64,000 nucleotides of DNA from the NCBI GenBank assembly GCA_022376925.1, contig JAIOJX010000001.1:40210324-40274323 (forward strand), written 5' to 3'. The stretch's first letter is position 1. Every line of letters begins with the position of its first letter. Below the pieces are notes generated by a model, which saw only the letters and a list, made by a program, of their open reading frames with translations, searched no databases and was not told where the DNA came from. Source of the DNA: Tragulus kanchil (Eukaryota > Chordata > Mammalia > Artiodactyla > Tragulidae). The position numbers and the translations under genes were made by a program. This document shows, piece after piece, positions 48,417-59,394 of the stretch.

Positions 48417-50228
48417 GACAGTAGATTTAAAAAAAAATTTTTTTTGGCCTCTAAGTCATCATTCATTTTCTTTTTTTTTTTTTTTATTAAATTTATTTCT
48501 TTATTTTAAAGTTTTTACAGAGTTTTGTTGTTCACAGACATGCATGTTTCCTGATCAGTCATATGCATATCCCTAGTCCCCTCCCCCCTTCCAGGACCCC
48601 CCATCTCACCCCTCCAGGCCATCGCTCCAAGCCATTGTAAGTACTCCTATTCCCTTAGCGCAACAACAGTAGCTATCTTTTCCACACATGATAGTATAGG
48701 TTTCCATGTTACTCCCTCTATGCCTCCCACCCACTGTTCATTCCCCACAATGTCCATATGTCTATTCTCTGTTTTTCCATCACTTCACTGCATGTGCTAT
48801 CATTACCCTTTTACTAGATTTCATATATATGTGTTAGTATACTGTACTTGTCCTTCTCTTTTTGACTTACTTCACTTTTTAGGATAGGTTCTAGCTCCAA
48901 CCACCTACCTCATTAGAACTGATTCTTCTGCATTTCTTTTAACAGCTGAGTAGTATTCCATCGCATATATGTACCAGAACTTCTTTATAAATTCATTCTC
49001 AATGGACATCTAGGTTGCTTCCATGTTCTAGTTATTGTACAGAGAGCTGCAATGAACAATAGGGTAAAGGTGCTTCTTTCAGTGTTGATTTCATCAGGGT
49101 ATAAGCCTAAGAGTGGGATTGCTTGGTCGTATGGTGCTTCTATTTTTAGTTTTTGCCACAACATAATTTTCTTCCATATTTAACAGTCACACTGTTTGCC
49201 ATTATTCTGATATACCACAGTTTCCTTAAACATTCCTTGACTGTTAACCATTTAGTTTGTCACAGCTTTTTTCTGCAGTGCACATCTTCCTTAATACATG
49301 TGTAAATGCACATCCTTAATACAAGTGTACATTCAAAGGAAAAGTTCATCAGAACTAAATCAGCATTTGAAATGCAGCTATAGTTTTAGTTCTGCATAGT
49401 TCAATAACCACCCCACATTCCTAGTCTAGTTGATTTACAATATTGTGTTAGTTTCAGATGTGTAACTTAGAGATGCAGTATTTTTTAGACAGTAGATTTA
49501 AAAAAAAATTTTTTTTGGCCTCTAAGTCATCATTCATTTTCTTTTTTTTTTTTTTTTTATTAAATTTATTTCTTTATTTTAAAGTTTTTACAGAGTTTTG
49601 TTGTTCACAGACATGCATGTTTCCTGATCAGTCATATGCATATCCCTAGTCCCCTCCCCCCTTCCAGGACCCCCCATCTCACCCCTCCAGGCCATCGCTC
49701 CAAGCCATTGTAAGTACTCCTATTCCCTTAGCGCAACAACAGTAGCTATCTTTTCCACACATGATAGTATAGGTTTCCATGTTACTCCCTCTATGCCTCC
49801 CACCCACTGTTCATTCCCCACAATGTCCATATGTCTATTCTCTGTTTTTCCATCACTTCACTGCATGTGCTATCATTACCCTTTTACTAGATTTCATATA
49901 TATGTGTTAGTATACTGTACTTGTCCTTCTCTTTTTGACTTACTTCACTTTTTAGGATAGGTTCTAGCTCCAACCACCTACCTCATTAGAACTGATTCTT
50001 CTGCATTTCTTTTAACAGCTGAGTAGTATTCCATCGCATATATGTACCAGAACTTCTTTATAAATTCATTCGTCAATGGACATCTAGGTTGCTTCCATGT
50101 TCTAGTTATTGTACAGAGAGCTGCAATGAACAATAGGGTAAAGGTGCTTCTTTCAGTGTTGATTTCATCAGGGTATAAGCCTAAGAGTGGGATTGCTTGG
50201 TCGTATGGTGCTTCTATTTTTAGTTTTT
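48086..50228. repeat. Direct tandem duplication N (~1069/1072 b)
   Basis: Bases 48086-49154 recur at 49157-50228, joined by gc. Differences: a T-run near 48480/49550 and 'cattctcaatgg' versus 'cattcgtcaatgg'. The unit includes the 3' half of a young L1 fragment. Confidence 0.95.
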
Positions 50229-50795
50229 TAAGAAATCTCCATACTGTCTTCCATAGAGGCTGTATCAATTTTCATTCCCACCAGCAATGCAAGAAGGTTC
50301 CCTTTTCTCTGCACCCTCTCTAGCATTTATTGTCTGTCGATTTGTTGATGATGGCCATTCTGACGGGTGTGAGGTGATATCTCATTGTAGTTTTTTTCTT
50401 TTTTTTTAACTTTTTTTTTGTCCACTTCCATTGAGTTTTCATTACTTATTTTTCATCCATCCTTGTTCTTTGGCCTTTGTGGACCTCCCATTGCTGTGGC
50501 CTCTCTCGCTGCAGAGCACGGGCTCTGGGTGCATGCACTCCAGCACTCTGGCTCGGTAGTTGGACACATCCGTCCAGCTGCTCCACAGCATGTGGGATCT
50601 TCCCAGGCCAGGGATCAAATCGGCGCCCTTTACACTGCAAGGCGGCATCCTTACCCACCAGACCACTAGGGAAGCCCCTCTCGTTGTAGTTTTGATTTGT
50701 ATTTCTCTAATAATAAGTGAGGTTGAGCATCATTTCACGTGCTTTTGGGCCATCTGTATGTCCTCTTAGGTGAGATGTCTATTTAGATCATTTTT
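48472..50795 (-). mobile_element. Young-looking L1 3' UTR, 5'-truncated
   Basis: Antisense L1 3' end from a T run through 'cagagttttgttgttcacag' to 'taggtgagatgtctatttag' (L1 order preserved). It is extended by duplication N and interrupted by a SINE. On the minus strand its end reads AAAATAAAGAAATAAATTT before the A tail. The 96-residue frame at 49978-50268 is 3' UTR and not ORF2. Confidence 0.82.
50395..50679 (-). mobile_element. CHR-like tRNA SINE (medium 3' form)
   Basis: Antisense copy inside L1, ending (3' side) at 'gtccacttccattgagtttt' without the G-rich extension. Target-site duplication with one mismatch: ctcattgtagtttt (50381-50394) and ctcgttgtagtttt (50680-50693). Confidence 0.9.
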
Positions 50796-50796
50796 T

Positions 50797-51007
50797 TAAA
50801 TTTTTTGGCCTGTGTGGGCCTCCCATTGCAGTGGCCTCTCACTGCAGAGCACTGGCTCTGGGTGCATGTGCTCCAGAGCGCTGACTCACAATTGGACACA
50901 CTGGCCCAGCCGCTCCACGGCACATGATCCTCCTGGGCCAGGGATCGAACTGGTGCCCCTTGCACTGCAAGGCGGACTTTTTACCAAATGGACCACCAGG
51001 GAAGCCC
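50797..51007 (-). mobile_element. CHR-like tRNA SINE (short 3' form)
   Basis: Antisense copy whose 3' end stops at 'ttggcctgtgtgggcctccc', about 70-110 bases earlier than the longer forms. The core also lacks the 'ggtaattgg' variant (here 'cacaattgg'). Several CpGs have decayed. Confidence 0.85.
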
Positions 51008-51550
51008 GACAGTAGATTTTTTTTAGGCAACACCTTATGGCATGCAGGATCTCGTTGCCTAATCAGGGCTCAAACCCTTTTCCATTGCACTGGGATCATG
51101 GAGTCTTAATTAATGGACCTTAATTAATGGAAGTTTTGAGATTCATTATTTTTGCACTTTTTATTCCATTAATATGCTATTACAAGATAATGGGTATAAT
51201 TCTTAATGCTATACAGTAGTATATTCTTGCTACTTATCCATTTTATATATAGTGATTTATTTCTGCTAATCCCACATCCCTAATTTGCCCCTTCTGCCTC
51301 CCCCCACCCTTTGGTATCCCTTCCTCTCTCCGTGTAAACCTCTAAGAATTACTAATCTTTCTTCTCCTCTCATAGTTTTACCTGTTATAGAATGCCATAT
51401 AACTGGAAGCACACAGAATGTTAATCTCTTTTGAGATTAAGTTCTCTCGCTATCAGTATGCATTAAAGCTTCTCCTTTTCTTTTCATGATAGTTGATTTA
51501 CTTTTCGTGCTGATTAACATTTTACTGTATGAGTGTACCACTATGGTTTT

Positions 51551-51843
51551 TTTGGGGTGTGGCGTGGGGAGGGAGGGAGGTGGGCGGGCCACTTCTATTG
51601 GTCTTTCATTTGTCTATTTTTATCCATCTTTGTTCTTTGGCCTGTGTGGGCCTCCCATCGCAGTGGCCTCTGTTGTTACAGAGTACCAGCTCTGGGCACA
51701 TGCGCCCAGAGCTCTGGCTCGGAATTGGACACATCGGCCCAGCCGCTCCGCAGCACATGGGACCTTCCCAGGCCAGGGATCGACCCGGCGCCCCTTGCAC
51801 TGCAAGGCGGTGTCCTTACCCACTGGACCACCAGGGAAGCCCC
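51551..51843 (-). mobile_element. Young CHR-like tRNA SINE (long 3' form)
   Basis: Antisense copy with the G-rich 3' extension but almost no A/T tail. Target-site duplication with one mismatch: ccactatggtttt (51538-51550) and ccactgtggtttt (51844-51856). Confidence 0.88.
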
Positions 51844-52718
51844 CCACTGTGGTTTTATCCACTCATCCATTGAATAACATCTTAGTAGCTTCCAAGTTTT
51901 TCCGATTATGGATAAAGCTGCTCTTAACATTCACACTCGGGCTTTTGTGTGGTCGTTAAGTTTTCACCTCAGTAGGATTAATACCATGTAGTGTGGTAAC
52001 TCTGTCTTATAGTAAAAATATGACTAGTGTTGTAAAAAACTGGCAAACTGTCTTCCAGAAACACACCATTTTACATTACCACCTGCAATGAATTAGCTTT
52101 ATTGCTATTATTATGAATTATTTCTTATTGCTACACATCCTTGCCAGCAATTGGTATTGCCAGTGTTCTGGATTTCAGATATTCTAATAGGTGCATAGTG
52201 GTATCTCACTGTTGTTCAATTTTAAATTTCCTGATGACACGTATGTTGACTGTCTTTGCATATGCTTATTTGCTTTCTGTATATCTTCTTTGGAGATATG
52301 TCTGTTCTGACCTTCTGCCCATTTCTTGAGGTTTTTGTTCAGTTATAGTTCTTTTTATATTTTGGATAGCATTCCATTATTAGATATGTCTTTTGCAAAT
52401 ATTTTCTCCCAGTCTGTGGCTTGTATTTTCACTTTCTTAACAGTGTCTTTCACAGAGCAGACTTTAAAAAGTATGTTCTGTTTTGCATTTTTTGTTACCG
52501 TGTAAACCTCTAAGAATTACTAATCTTTCTTCTCCTCTCATAGTTTTATCTGTTATTGAATGCCATATAACTGGAAGCACACAGAATGTTAATCTCTTTT
52601 GAGATTAAGTTCTCTCGCTATCAGTATGCATTAAAGCTTCTCCTTTTCTTTTCATGATAGTTGATTTACTTTTCGTGCTGATTAACATTTTACTGTATGA
52701 GTGTACCACTATGGTTTT

Positions 52719-53013
52719 TTTGGGGTGTGGCGTGGGGAGGGAGGGAGGTGGGCGGGCCACTTCTATTGGTCTTTCATTTGTCTATTTTTATCCATCTTTG
52801 TTCTTTGGCCTGTGTGGGCCTCCCATCGCAGTGGCCTCTGTTGTTACAGAGTACCAGCTCTGGGCACATGCGCTCCAGAGCTCTGGCTCGGTAATTGGAC
52901 ACATCGGCCCAGCCGCTCCGCAGCACATGGGACCTTCCCAGGCCAGGGATCGACCCGGCGCCCCTTGCACTGCAAGGCGGTGTCCTTACCCACTGGACCA
53001 CCAGGGAAGCCCC
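52719..53013 (-). mobile_element. Second copy of the 51551 SINE
   Basis: Same insertion in the same flanks, from duplication O. It has two extra bases relative to the first copy in the core (gctccagag, ggtaattgg), which match the other SINE copies in the window better. Confidence 0.88.
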
Positions 53014-54240
53014 CCACTGTGGTTTTATCCACTCATCCATTGAATAACATCTTAGTAGCTTCCAAGTTTTTCCGATTATGGATAAAGCTGCTCTTAACAT
53101 TCACACTCGGGCTTTTGTGTGGTCGTTAAGTTTTCACCTCAGTAGGATTAATACCATGTAGTGTGGTAACTCTGTCTTATAGTAAAAATATGACTAGTGT
53201 TGTAAAAAACTGGCAAACTGTCTTCCAGAAACACACCATTTTACATTACCACCTGCAATGAATTAGCTTTATTGCTATTATTATGAATTATTTCTTATTG
53301 CTACACATCCTTGCCAGCAATTGGTATTGCCAGTGTTCTGGATTTCAGATATTCTAATAGGTGCATAGTGGTATCTCACTGTTGTTCAATTTTAAATTTC
53401 CTGATGACACGTATGTTGACTGTCTTTGCATATGCTTATTTGCTTTCTGTATATCTTCTTTGGAGATATGTCTGTTCTGACCTTCTGCCCATTTCTTGAG
53501 GTTTTTGTTCAGTTATAGTTCTTTTTATATTTTGGATAGCATTCCATTATTAGATATGTCTTTTGCAAATATTTTCTCCCAGTCTGTGGCTTGTATTTTC
53601 ACTTTCTTAACAGTGTCTTTCACAGAGCAGACATTTTAAACTTTAATGAAGTTTAGTATGTCATTTTTTTCGTACAGATTTTGTTTCTTTGTTTTCAAGA
53701 AGTCATCACTTTATCAAAGGCTATCTAAATTTTTTCGTATGTTATCTTCTAAGAGTGTTATACTCTTGCATTTTAAATTTAGGACTGTGATCTATTTTGA
53801 GTTAATTTTTCTAAGATCTACATCTCAGTTCATTTTTTAAATGGTTACATCCAGTTGTTTCATCACCATTTGTTGAAAATTCTATTATGTTCTGTTGGCT
53901 GTTGCTCCTAATGATATGATGTTTCTATTCTTTTTAAACAAATTTTTCTCCTTTATAATAAATATCCTTTTGTATTAACTTTACAATCATTATCTGAAGT
54001 ACAGAAAGAAAGAAATGAAAATTGTATTGTTTTCTCATCCAGGAATGTGGAATATTTAAGTTTTTCAGATCTTATGTCCTTAAATAAGCTGCTATTATTT
54101 ACTTTATTAAATAATTTACTTTTATGATTAGTCTCTGCTATTGTTAGTTTTTGTCAGTATTGTGGATGATCTATTATCCATATCAGTTTTTGACTGATTT
54201 CCATAAATAGAAAAAGAGAATTATTCTATATTTTAATCTT

Positions 54241-54568
54241 TTTTTTTAAAGATTTATTTATTTATTTATTTTTTGAGGGGGTTGGGTTGGGGAGAGAGGG
54301 GAGTGGGCGGGCCACTTCTATTGGTCTTTCATTTCTCTATTGTCATCCGTCTTTGTTCTTTGGCTCCTGTGGGCCTCCCATCGCGGTGGCATCTGTTGTT
54401 GCAGAGCACCGGCTCTGGGCGCAAGTGCTCCAGAGCTCTGACTTGGTGATTGGACACATCAGTCCAGCCACTTCGCGGCACGTGGGATCTTCCCAGGCCA
54501 GGGATCGACCCGGTGCCCCTTGCACTGCCAGGTGGTGTCCTTACCCACTGGACCACCAGGGGAAGCCC
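54241..54568 (-). mobile_element. Young CHR-like tRNA SINE (long 3' form)
   Basis: Full-length antisense copy with a perfect 19-base target-site duplication, tattctatattttaatctt, at 54222-54240 and 54569-54587. This is the clearest recent insertion in the window. The tail is 'aaagatttatttatttattt'. Confidence 0.93.
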
Positions 54569-54624
54569 TATTCTATATTTTAATCTTATACACTAGCAAG
54601 GTACTTAATTTTCATGATTGTTTT

Positions 54625-54888
54625 TTCTTTAATTTTGGCCTCTTTTTTTCTTATTGATTTTTTGTTTATCATCTTTATTCTTTGGCATGTGTGGGCCTCC
54701 CATTGCAGTGGCCTCTCACATTGCAGAACACTGGCTCTGGGTGCTTAAGGTTCAGAGCACTGGCTCGCAATTGGACACGCCAGTCCAGCTCTTCTGTGGC
54801 ACATGGGATCCTCCCAGGCCAGGGATTGAACCAGTGCCCCTTGCATTGCAAGGTGAACTCTTTACCCACTGGACTACCAGGGAAACCC
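54625..54888 (-). mobile_element. CHR-like tRNA SINE (short-medium 3' form)
   Basis: Antisense copy whose 3' side ends after 'tttatcatctttattctttg'. It reads 'cgcaattgg' where long forms have 'cggtaattgg', as in the 50797 copy. No clear target-site duplication. Bases from 54677 on recur at 55754-55965. Confidence 0.85.
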
Positions 54889-55129
54889 TCATAGTTCTTT
54901 TTTAAATATAGTTCAAGAGACTTTTATATAGTCTTTCAACTTTCCACATCAAATTATATGCAAATAAACATAATTAGCTCTTCCAATATTTATATGAAAT
55001 ACTTAATCATATTTTCTTATTGCATTTTTAAGATCTTCCAAACTAATATTGAATAATAGTGACCATAGAGGGTACCCCTAAGTTGTTCTTAATTTTTAAT
55101 GGGAGTGACCTCAGAAATTCAACCTTTAG

Positions 55130-55460
55130 GGCTTCCCCTGGTGGTCCAGTGGGTAAGGACACCACCTTGCAGTGCAAAGGGCACCGGGCCGATCCCTGGC
55201 CTGGGAAGATCCCATGTGCCGCGGAGCGGCTGAACTGATGTGTCCAATTACCGAGCGGGAGCTCTGGAGCGCATGCGCCCAGAGCCAGCGCTCTGCAAAG
55301 ACAGAAGACACCGCGATGGGAGGCCCACAGGAGCCAAAGAACAAAGATGGATGAAAATAGAGAAATGAAAGACCAATAGAAGTGGCCCGCCTGCTCCCCT
55401 CCCTCCCCAACCCGACCCCCGCCCAAAATAAATAAATAAATCTTTAAAAAAAAAGACAAA
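55130..55460 (+). mobile_element. Young CHR-like tRNA SINE, sense, full length
   Basis: Best sense example of the long form: head 'ggcttcccctggtggtccag', cgcatgcgc core, 'gaaagaccaatagaagtggc', C-rich 3' body, and tail 'aaaataaataaataaatctt' plus A run. Perfect 16-base target-site duplication gaaattcaacctttag at 55114-55129 and 55461-55476. Confidence 0.93.
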
Positions 55461-55756
55461 GAAATTCAACCTTTAGAATGAAGTTTGCTTATTTAATTTT
55501 TGTTGTATAACCTTTATAATCTTAAGTATCTTCCCTTTATATCTATGTGAGTTAGACTTATTTATTAGTGATACCAGGGGATTTTATGAAATGGTTTTGG
55601 CATTTTTTCATATATAATATAATTTTATTATAGTAATGAATGATATTTATAAAAAGTCAGTGATCCTTACTTTTTTTTTTTTTTTTGCTTTTTTGATTTT
55701 ACAAAGTTTTGTTGTTTACAGATATGTATAATCTTTAGAAATTAGTCATATGTATT

Positions 55757-55965
55757 CTTTGGCATGTGTGGGCCTCCCATTGCAGTGGCCTCTCACATTG
55801 CAGAACACTGGCTCTGGGTGCTTAAGGTTCAGAGCACTGGCTCGCAATTGGACACGCCAGTCCAGCTCTTCTGTGGCACATGGGATCCTCCCAGGCCAGG
55901 GATTGAACCAGGGTCCCCTGCACTGTAAGGCGTGCTCTTTACCCACTGGACCACCAGGGAAGCCC
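55757..55965 (-). mobile_element. Partial second copy of the 54625 SINE
   Basis: Starts at the duplication joint, so it lacks the SINE 3' end. About 60 bases near the tRNA head differ from the first copy ('cagggtcccctgcactgtaa' versus 'cagtgccccttgcattgcaa'), as if that stretch came from another SINE. Confidence 0.85.
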
Positions 55966-56206
55966 TCATAGTTCTTTTTTAAATATAGTTCAAGAGACTT
56001 TTATATAGTCTTTCAACTTTCCACATCAAATTATATGCAAATAAACATAATTAGCTCTTCCAATATTTATATGAAATACTTAATCATATTTTCTTATTGC
56101 ATTTTTAAGATCTTCCAAACTAATATTGAATAATAGTGACCATAGAGGGTACCCCTAAGTTGTTCTTAATTTTTAATGGGAGTGACCTCAGAAATTCAAC
56201 CTTTAG

Positions 56207-56537
56207 GGCTTCCCCTGGTGGTCCAGTGGGTAAGGACACCACCTTGCAGTGCAAAGGGCACCGGGCCGATCCCTGGCCTGGGAAGATCCCATGTGCCGCA
56301 GAGCGGCTGAACTGATGTGTCCAATTACCGAGCGGGAGCTCTGGAGCGCATGCGCCCAGAGCCAGCGCTCTGCAAAGACAGAAGACACCGCGATGGGAGG
56401 CCCACAGGAGCCAAAGAACAAAGATGGATGAAAATAGAGAAATGAAAGACCAATAGAAGTGGCCCGCCTGCTCCCCTCCCTCCCCAACCCGACCCCCGCC
56501 CAAAATAAATAAATAAATCTTTAAAAAAAAAGACAAA
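56207..56537 (+). mobile_element. Second copy of the 55130 SINE
   Basis: Same insertion with the same target-site duplication (56191-56206, 56538-56553). The only difference I noticed is gccgcggag/gccgcagag. Confidence 0.92.
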
Positions 56538-56747
56538 GAAATTCAACCTTTAGAATGAAGTTTGCTTATTTAATTTTTGTTGTATAACCTTTATAATCTT
56601 AAGTATCTTCCCTTTATATCTATGTGAGTTAGACTTATTTATTAGTGATACCAGGGGATTTTATGAAATGGTTTTGGCATTTTTTCATATATAATATAAT
56701 TTTATTATAGTAATGAATGATATTTATAAAAAGTCAGTGATCCTTAC

Positions 56748-57035
56748 TTTTTTTTTTTTTTGCTTTTTTGATTTTACAAAGTTTTGTTGTTTACAGATAT
56801 GTATAATCTCAGATTAGTCATATGTATATCCCATTCTCCCCCAATCTCACCCTTCTAGGCCATCACATAGCCCCCATGTATGATCCCTTAGTCCCACAGC
56901 ACATTGAAAATAGTTATCTCCTTTACATAAGATAGTATGCAGTTCCATGTTGCTCTTTCCAAATCTCTCACCCACTTTTCCCTCTCCCCAATGTCCATAA
57001 GTCTGTTCTCTAATGACTGTTTTTCCATTGATTAC
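56748..57035 (-). mobile_element. L1 3' end, short
   Basis: Antisense L1 3' UTR from a T run through 'cacccttctaggccatcaca' to 'tgactgtttttccattgatt'. The first ~75 bases also appear at 55671-55745 through duplication P. Confidence 0.8.
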
Positions 57036-57800
57036 TATATCATTTTATATACATTTAAATTGTATCTTGTATTATTTTCTGAAATACATTTGAATTTTAT
57101 GTTTTAATATTTCATCAAATTTTTCTCATCAATGTGAATGAGTAAGGTGAAATTTTGTTTCGGTTGCTGTTGCAGAAGGTTGAAATTCCATGATATCCAT
57201 GAAAATAACAAAGAATAATGACAAAAAAATAATCATATTTTCTTCATCTCTATGAAAAAAAAAAAAAAGATGCAAAAATGCCTTAACGAATTTAATTCCT
57301 GAGAGATCTGGGCCCTTCATATGTGATCACATAGCAGTGACTTTTCTCAGACAATCATGTGACACTCTAAATTTTGTATGGTTCTATAGGTTTTGGGGGT
57401 GTAGAAGTAGGGGTCTTCCATATATAAAAAGACTTTACAAGGTAGAGGAAAAAAGAAAAAAACAGAGTTCAACATTTCAATATAGGCTGGTATAATGGAT
57501 TGGAATCAAAACTGTTTTCAAACACAAGAGTAAATTGCTCAGTCTAACTGTTCAACCATATTCCATCTCATATGGAAATTTTGCTAAGTAAATTTTAGTG
57601 AAAATAAAGTGTGAAACCAAATAAAGATGTTATAATATCAGGCAATTTAGTTGCATTTATATTCCAGAAGTTGAATCTAAATTTGAATCAAAACTGAAAT
57701 CATCACTGAACTTATTACAAGCTCAAATACTGACAAGATCAAATATATCAGCTTCTCAGCAGGGAAAGTTGTATATTGGATTTAAAGGCAATAAGAGAAC
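57036..57800. other. Unique AT-rich DNA
   Basis: No gene or transposon recognised. Confidence 0.45.
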
Positions 57801-57804
57801 TCCT

Positions 57805-58274
57805 TATTGCTGCCATTTCCTTTTCTAGGGGATCTCCTCAACCCAGGGATTGAACCCTCATCTCCTGTATCATAGTCTCCTGCATTGCAGGCAGATTCTT
57901 TTTTTTTTTTTTTTTTTAAGATTTATTTATTTATTTATTTTGGGGGAGTGGGGTGGGAAGGGGTGGGAGCAGGCGGGCTACTTCTATTGGTCTTTCATTT
58001 GTCTATTTTCATCCATGTTTGTTCTTTGGCCTGTGTGGGCCTCCCATCACAGTGGCCTCTGTTGTCGCAGAGCACCGGCTCTGGGCGCATACGCTCCAGA
58101 GCTCCGGCTTGGTAATTGGACACATCGGTCCAGCTGCTCCGCGACACGAGGGATCTTCCCAGGCCAGGGATCGAACGGGTTCCCCTTGCCCTACAAGGCG
58201 GTGTCCTTACCTACTGGGCCACCAGGGAAGCCCAGAAGGCAGATTCTTTACTACTGAGCCACCAAGGAAGCCCA
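57805..58274 (-). mobile_element. Bov-tA SINE split by another SINE
   Basis: Antisense Bov-tA pieces at 57805-57901 ('cccagggattgaaccctcat') and 58238-58274 ('ctgagccaccaaggaagccc') are interrupted by the CHR-like SINE at 57902-58237. They join cleanly once the insert and one target-site copy are removed. Confidence 0.85.
57902..58237 (-). mobile_element. Young CHR-like tRNA SINE nested in Bov-tA
   Basis: Full-length antisense long form with a T run at its start, 'aagatttatttatttattta', and head 'accagggaagcccagaa'. Target-site duplication ggcagattcttt at 57890-57901 and 58238-58249. It is therefore younger than its Bov-tA host. Confidence 0.92.
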
Positions 58275-58289
58275 TAAGCTATTTAATAC

Positions 58290-59390
58290 CCAATGTTCAA
58301 TCTATTTCTGTTTTAATTGTCTCTAAGGGTTATTATTATTTTTTTTTGTAATTGAGCATTATCCAGTGGAATGTATAGGGGCAAAGTCTTCACAGTAGGA
58401 GTAGATCAGAGTTTAAGCCGAATAAAAGTTCAAATATGTCATCTCTCTCCTGTCAATAAAGAAGCATTAGAATTTTCAGTGCTTACAAGGAGATGAAATA
58501 AAGATTATAAGAAAAGAAAACAAGCCAAGAATGGTAATAAATCCTAGAATTTTGAAAAACAAATTGATAGTGAAAGATTATAGCATAAAGGCTAGGTGAC
58601 TTATACTCTATAAATTAGTTGCATCCTGCTTATTTATTTTTATTGTCTACTAAACCATAAGGAAACACTGTCTTGTTAAAACAGTAGCCTAGAGCATGCT
58701 CAGCACATTTTTTTTGAGCTTAAATGACCATTCTTTTACCCTAGTCACTTGACAGAGAAAGGAGTAACAAATATGTTATACTTAAGTCTCTACTGTTTTT
58801 CATTAGACAATGCCCAGAATAGAATCAAAACCTAAGAATTGTAAAAAAGGTAGAAAATTGTGAACTAAAAAGTAGGCAATGAAGGCAGAACCACATATAG
58901 CATAGATATTGGAATTAGTAGTCAAGGACTTAAAAAACGCTTGAGAAAACATATTGATAGTAGAGACTTTACAGTAAAAAAAATGAATATAATAGAGCAT
59001 ATGTGAAATATGAAGAGTGATATGGAAACCCCACAGAAAAAGAAATGGGAATTCTAGAATTGAAAAATACAGTATGTACAGTGAAAAAAAAAATTCAGAT
59101 CAACAACAGATCAGACATCATAGAAGAAAAAAAAAATCTATGAAATTAAAGTCCAGTCAGAAGAAATTTTGCATAGTGAAGCACAGGAGATGGCAATTGG
59201 GCATGACTTAGCAACTGAACAGTGAACATGATCTGTAAGTTTCATGTTTGCTGGCTAAATAATTACCGAAAATATTGATGCAACATATTTTAGAGTATTT
59301 CAGTGTCCTACTCTGTCTCTAAATTGATAATACTGTACTCATTATTGTTTGCTTTTAAGTGTCATTTATTTAAAACCCAAATGTGCATAA
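58290..59390. other. AT-rich DNA, no gene
   Basis: No transposon recognised, apart from a possible Bov-tA tail phrase near 59185-59225 ('ggcatgacttagcaactgaa'). 58863 onward is doubled by duplication Q. Confidence 0.4.
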
Positions 59391-59394
59391 ATCT

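Larger units (their letters stand above)
48417..51019. repeat. Candidate 12-base flanking duplication of a nest
   Basis: gacagtagattt occurs at 48417-48428 and 51008-51019. Older L1 3' sequence appears to resume beyond 51120 ('ttacaagataatgggtataa'), as if everything between were later insertion(s). The order of events is unclear, because L1, two SINEs and duplication N lie between. Confidence 0.5.
51331..53632. repeat. Direct tandem duplication O (1132/1134 b, 36-b filler)
   Basis: Bases 51331-52462 recur at 52499-53632. The filler 52463-52498 (tttaaaaagtatgttctg...) reads like an error-rich version of what follows the second copy (ttttaaactttaatgaag...). Differences include 'gcgcccagag' versus 'gcgctccagag' and 'cggaattgg' versus 'cggtaattgg' inside the SINE. 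Confidence 0.95.
51130..53960 (-). mobile_element. Old L1 3' UTR/ORF2
   Basis: Minus-strand L1M: 'tagcttccaagtttttccga', 'tggtattgccagtgttctgg', 'gcaaatattttctcccagtc', then 'ttgtttcatcaccatttgtt'. It is doubled over ~1.13 kb by duplication O and carries a SINE. Confidence 0.75.
54677..56827. repeat. Direct tandem duplication P (~1077/1074 b)
   Basis: Bases 54677-55753 recur at 55754-56827. The joint falls inside the SINE at 54625-54888. Differences cluster in that SINE (54830-54890 versus 55907-55967) and at the end of the first copy ('ctttagaaattag' versus 'ctcagattag'). Confidence 0.93.

Noticed and set aside
49978..50268. 96-residue frame resembling an L1-like protein
   Set aside because: The underlying DNA is the conserved noncoding L1 3' UTR, so the open frame is incidental.
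51486..53129. Several 110-157-residue frames over 51.5-53.1 kb
   Set aside because: They are read through the GC-rich young SINE on either strand. The same peptides (e.g. VQWVRTPPCSARGAGSIPG) recur at many SINEs.
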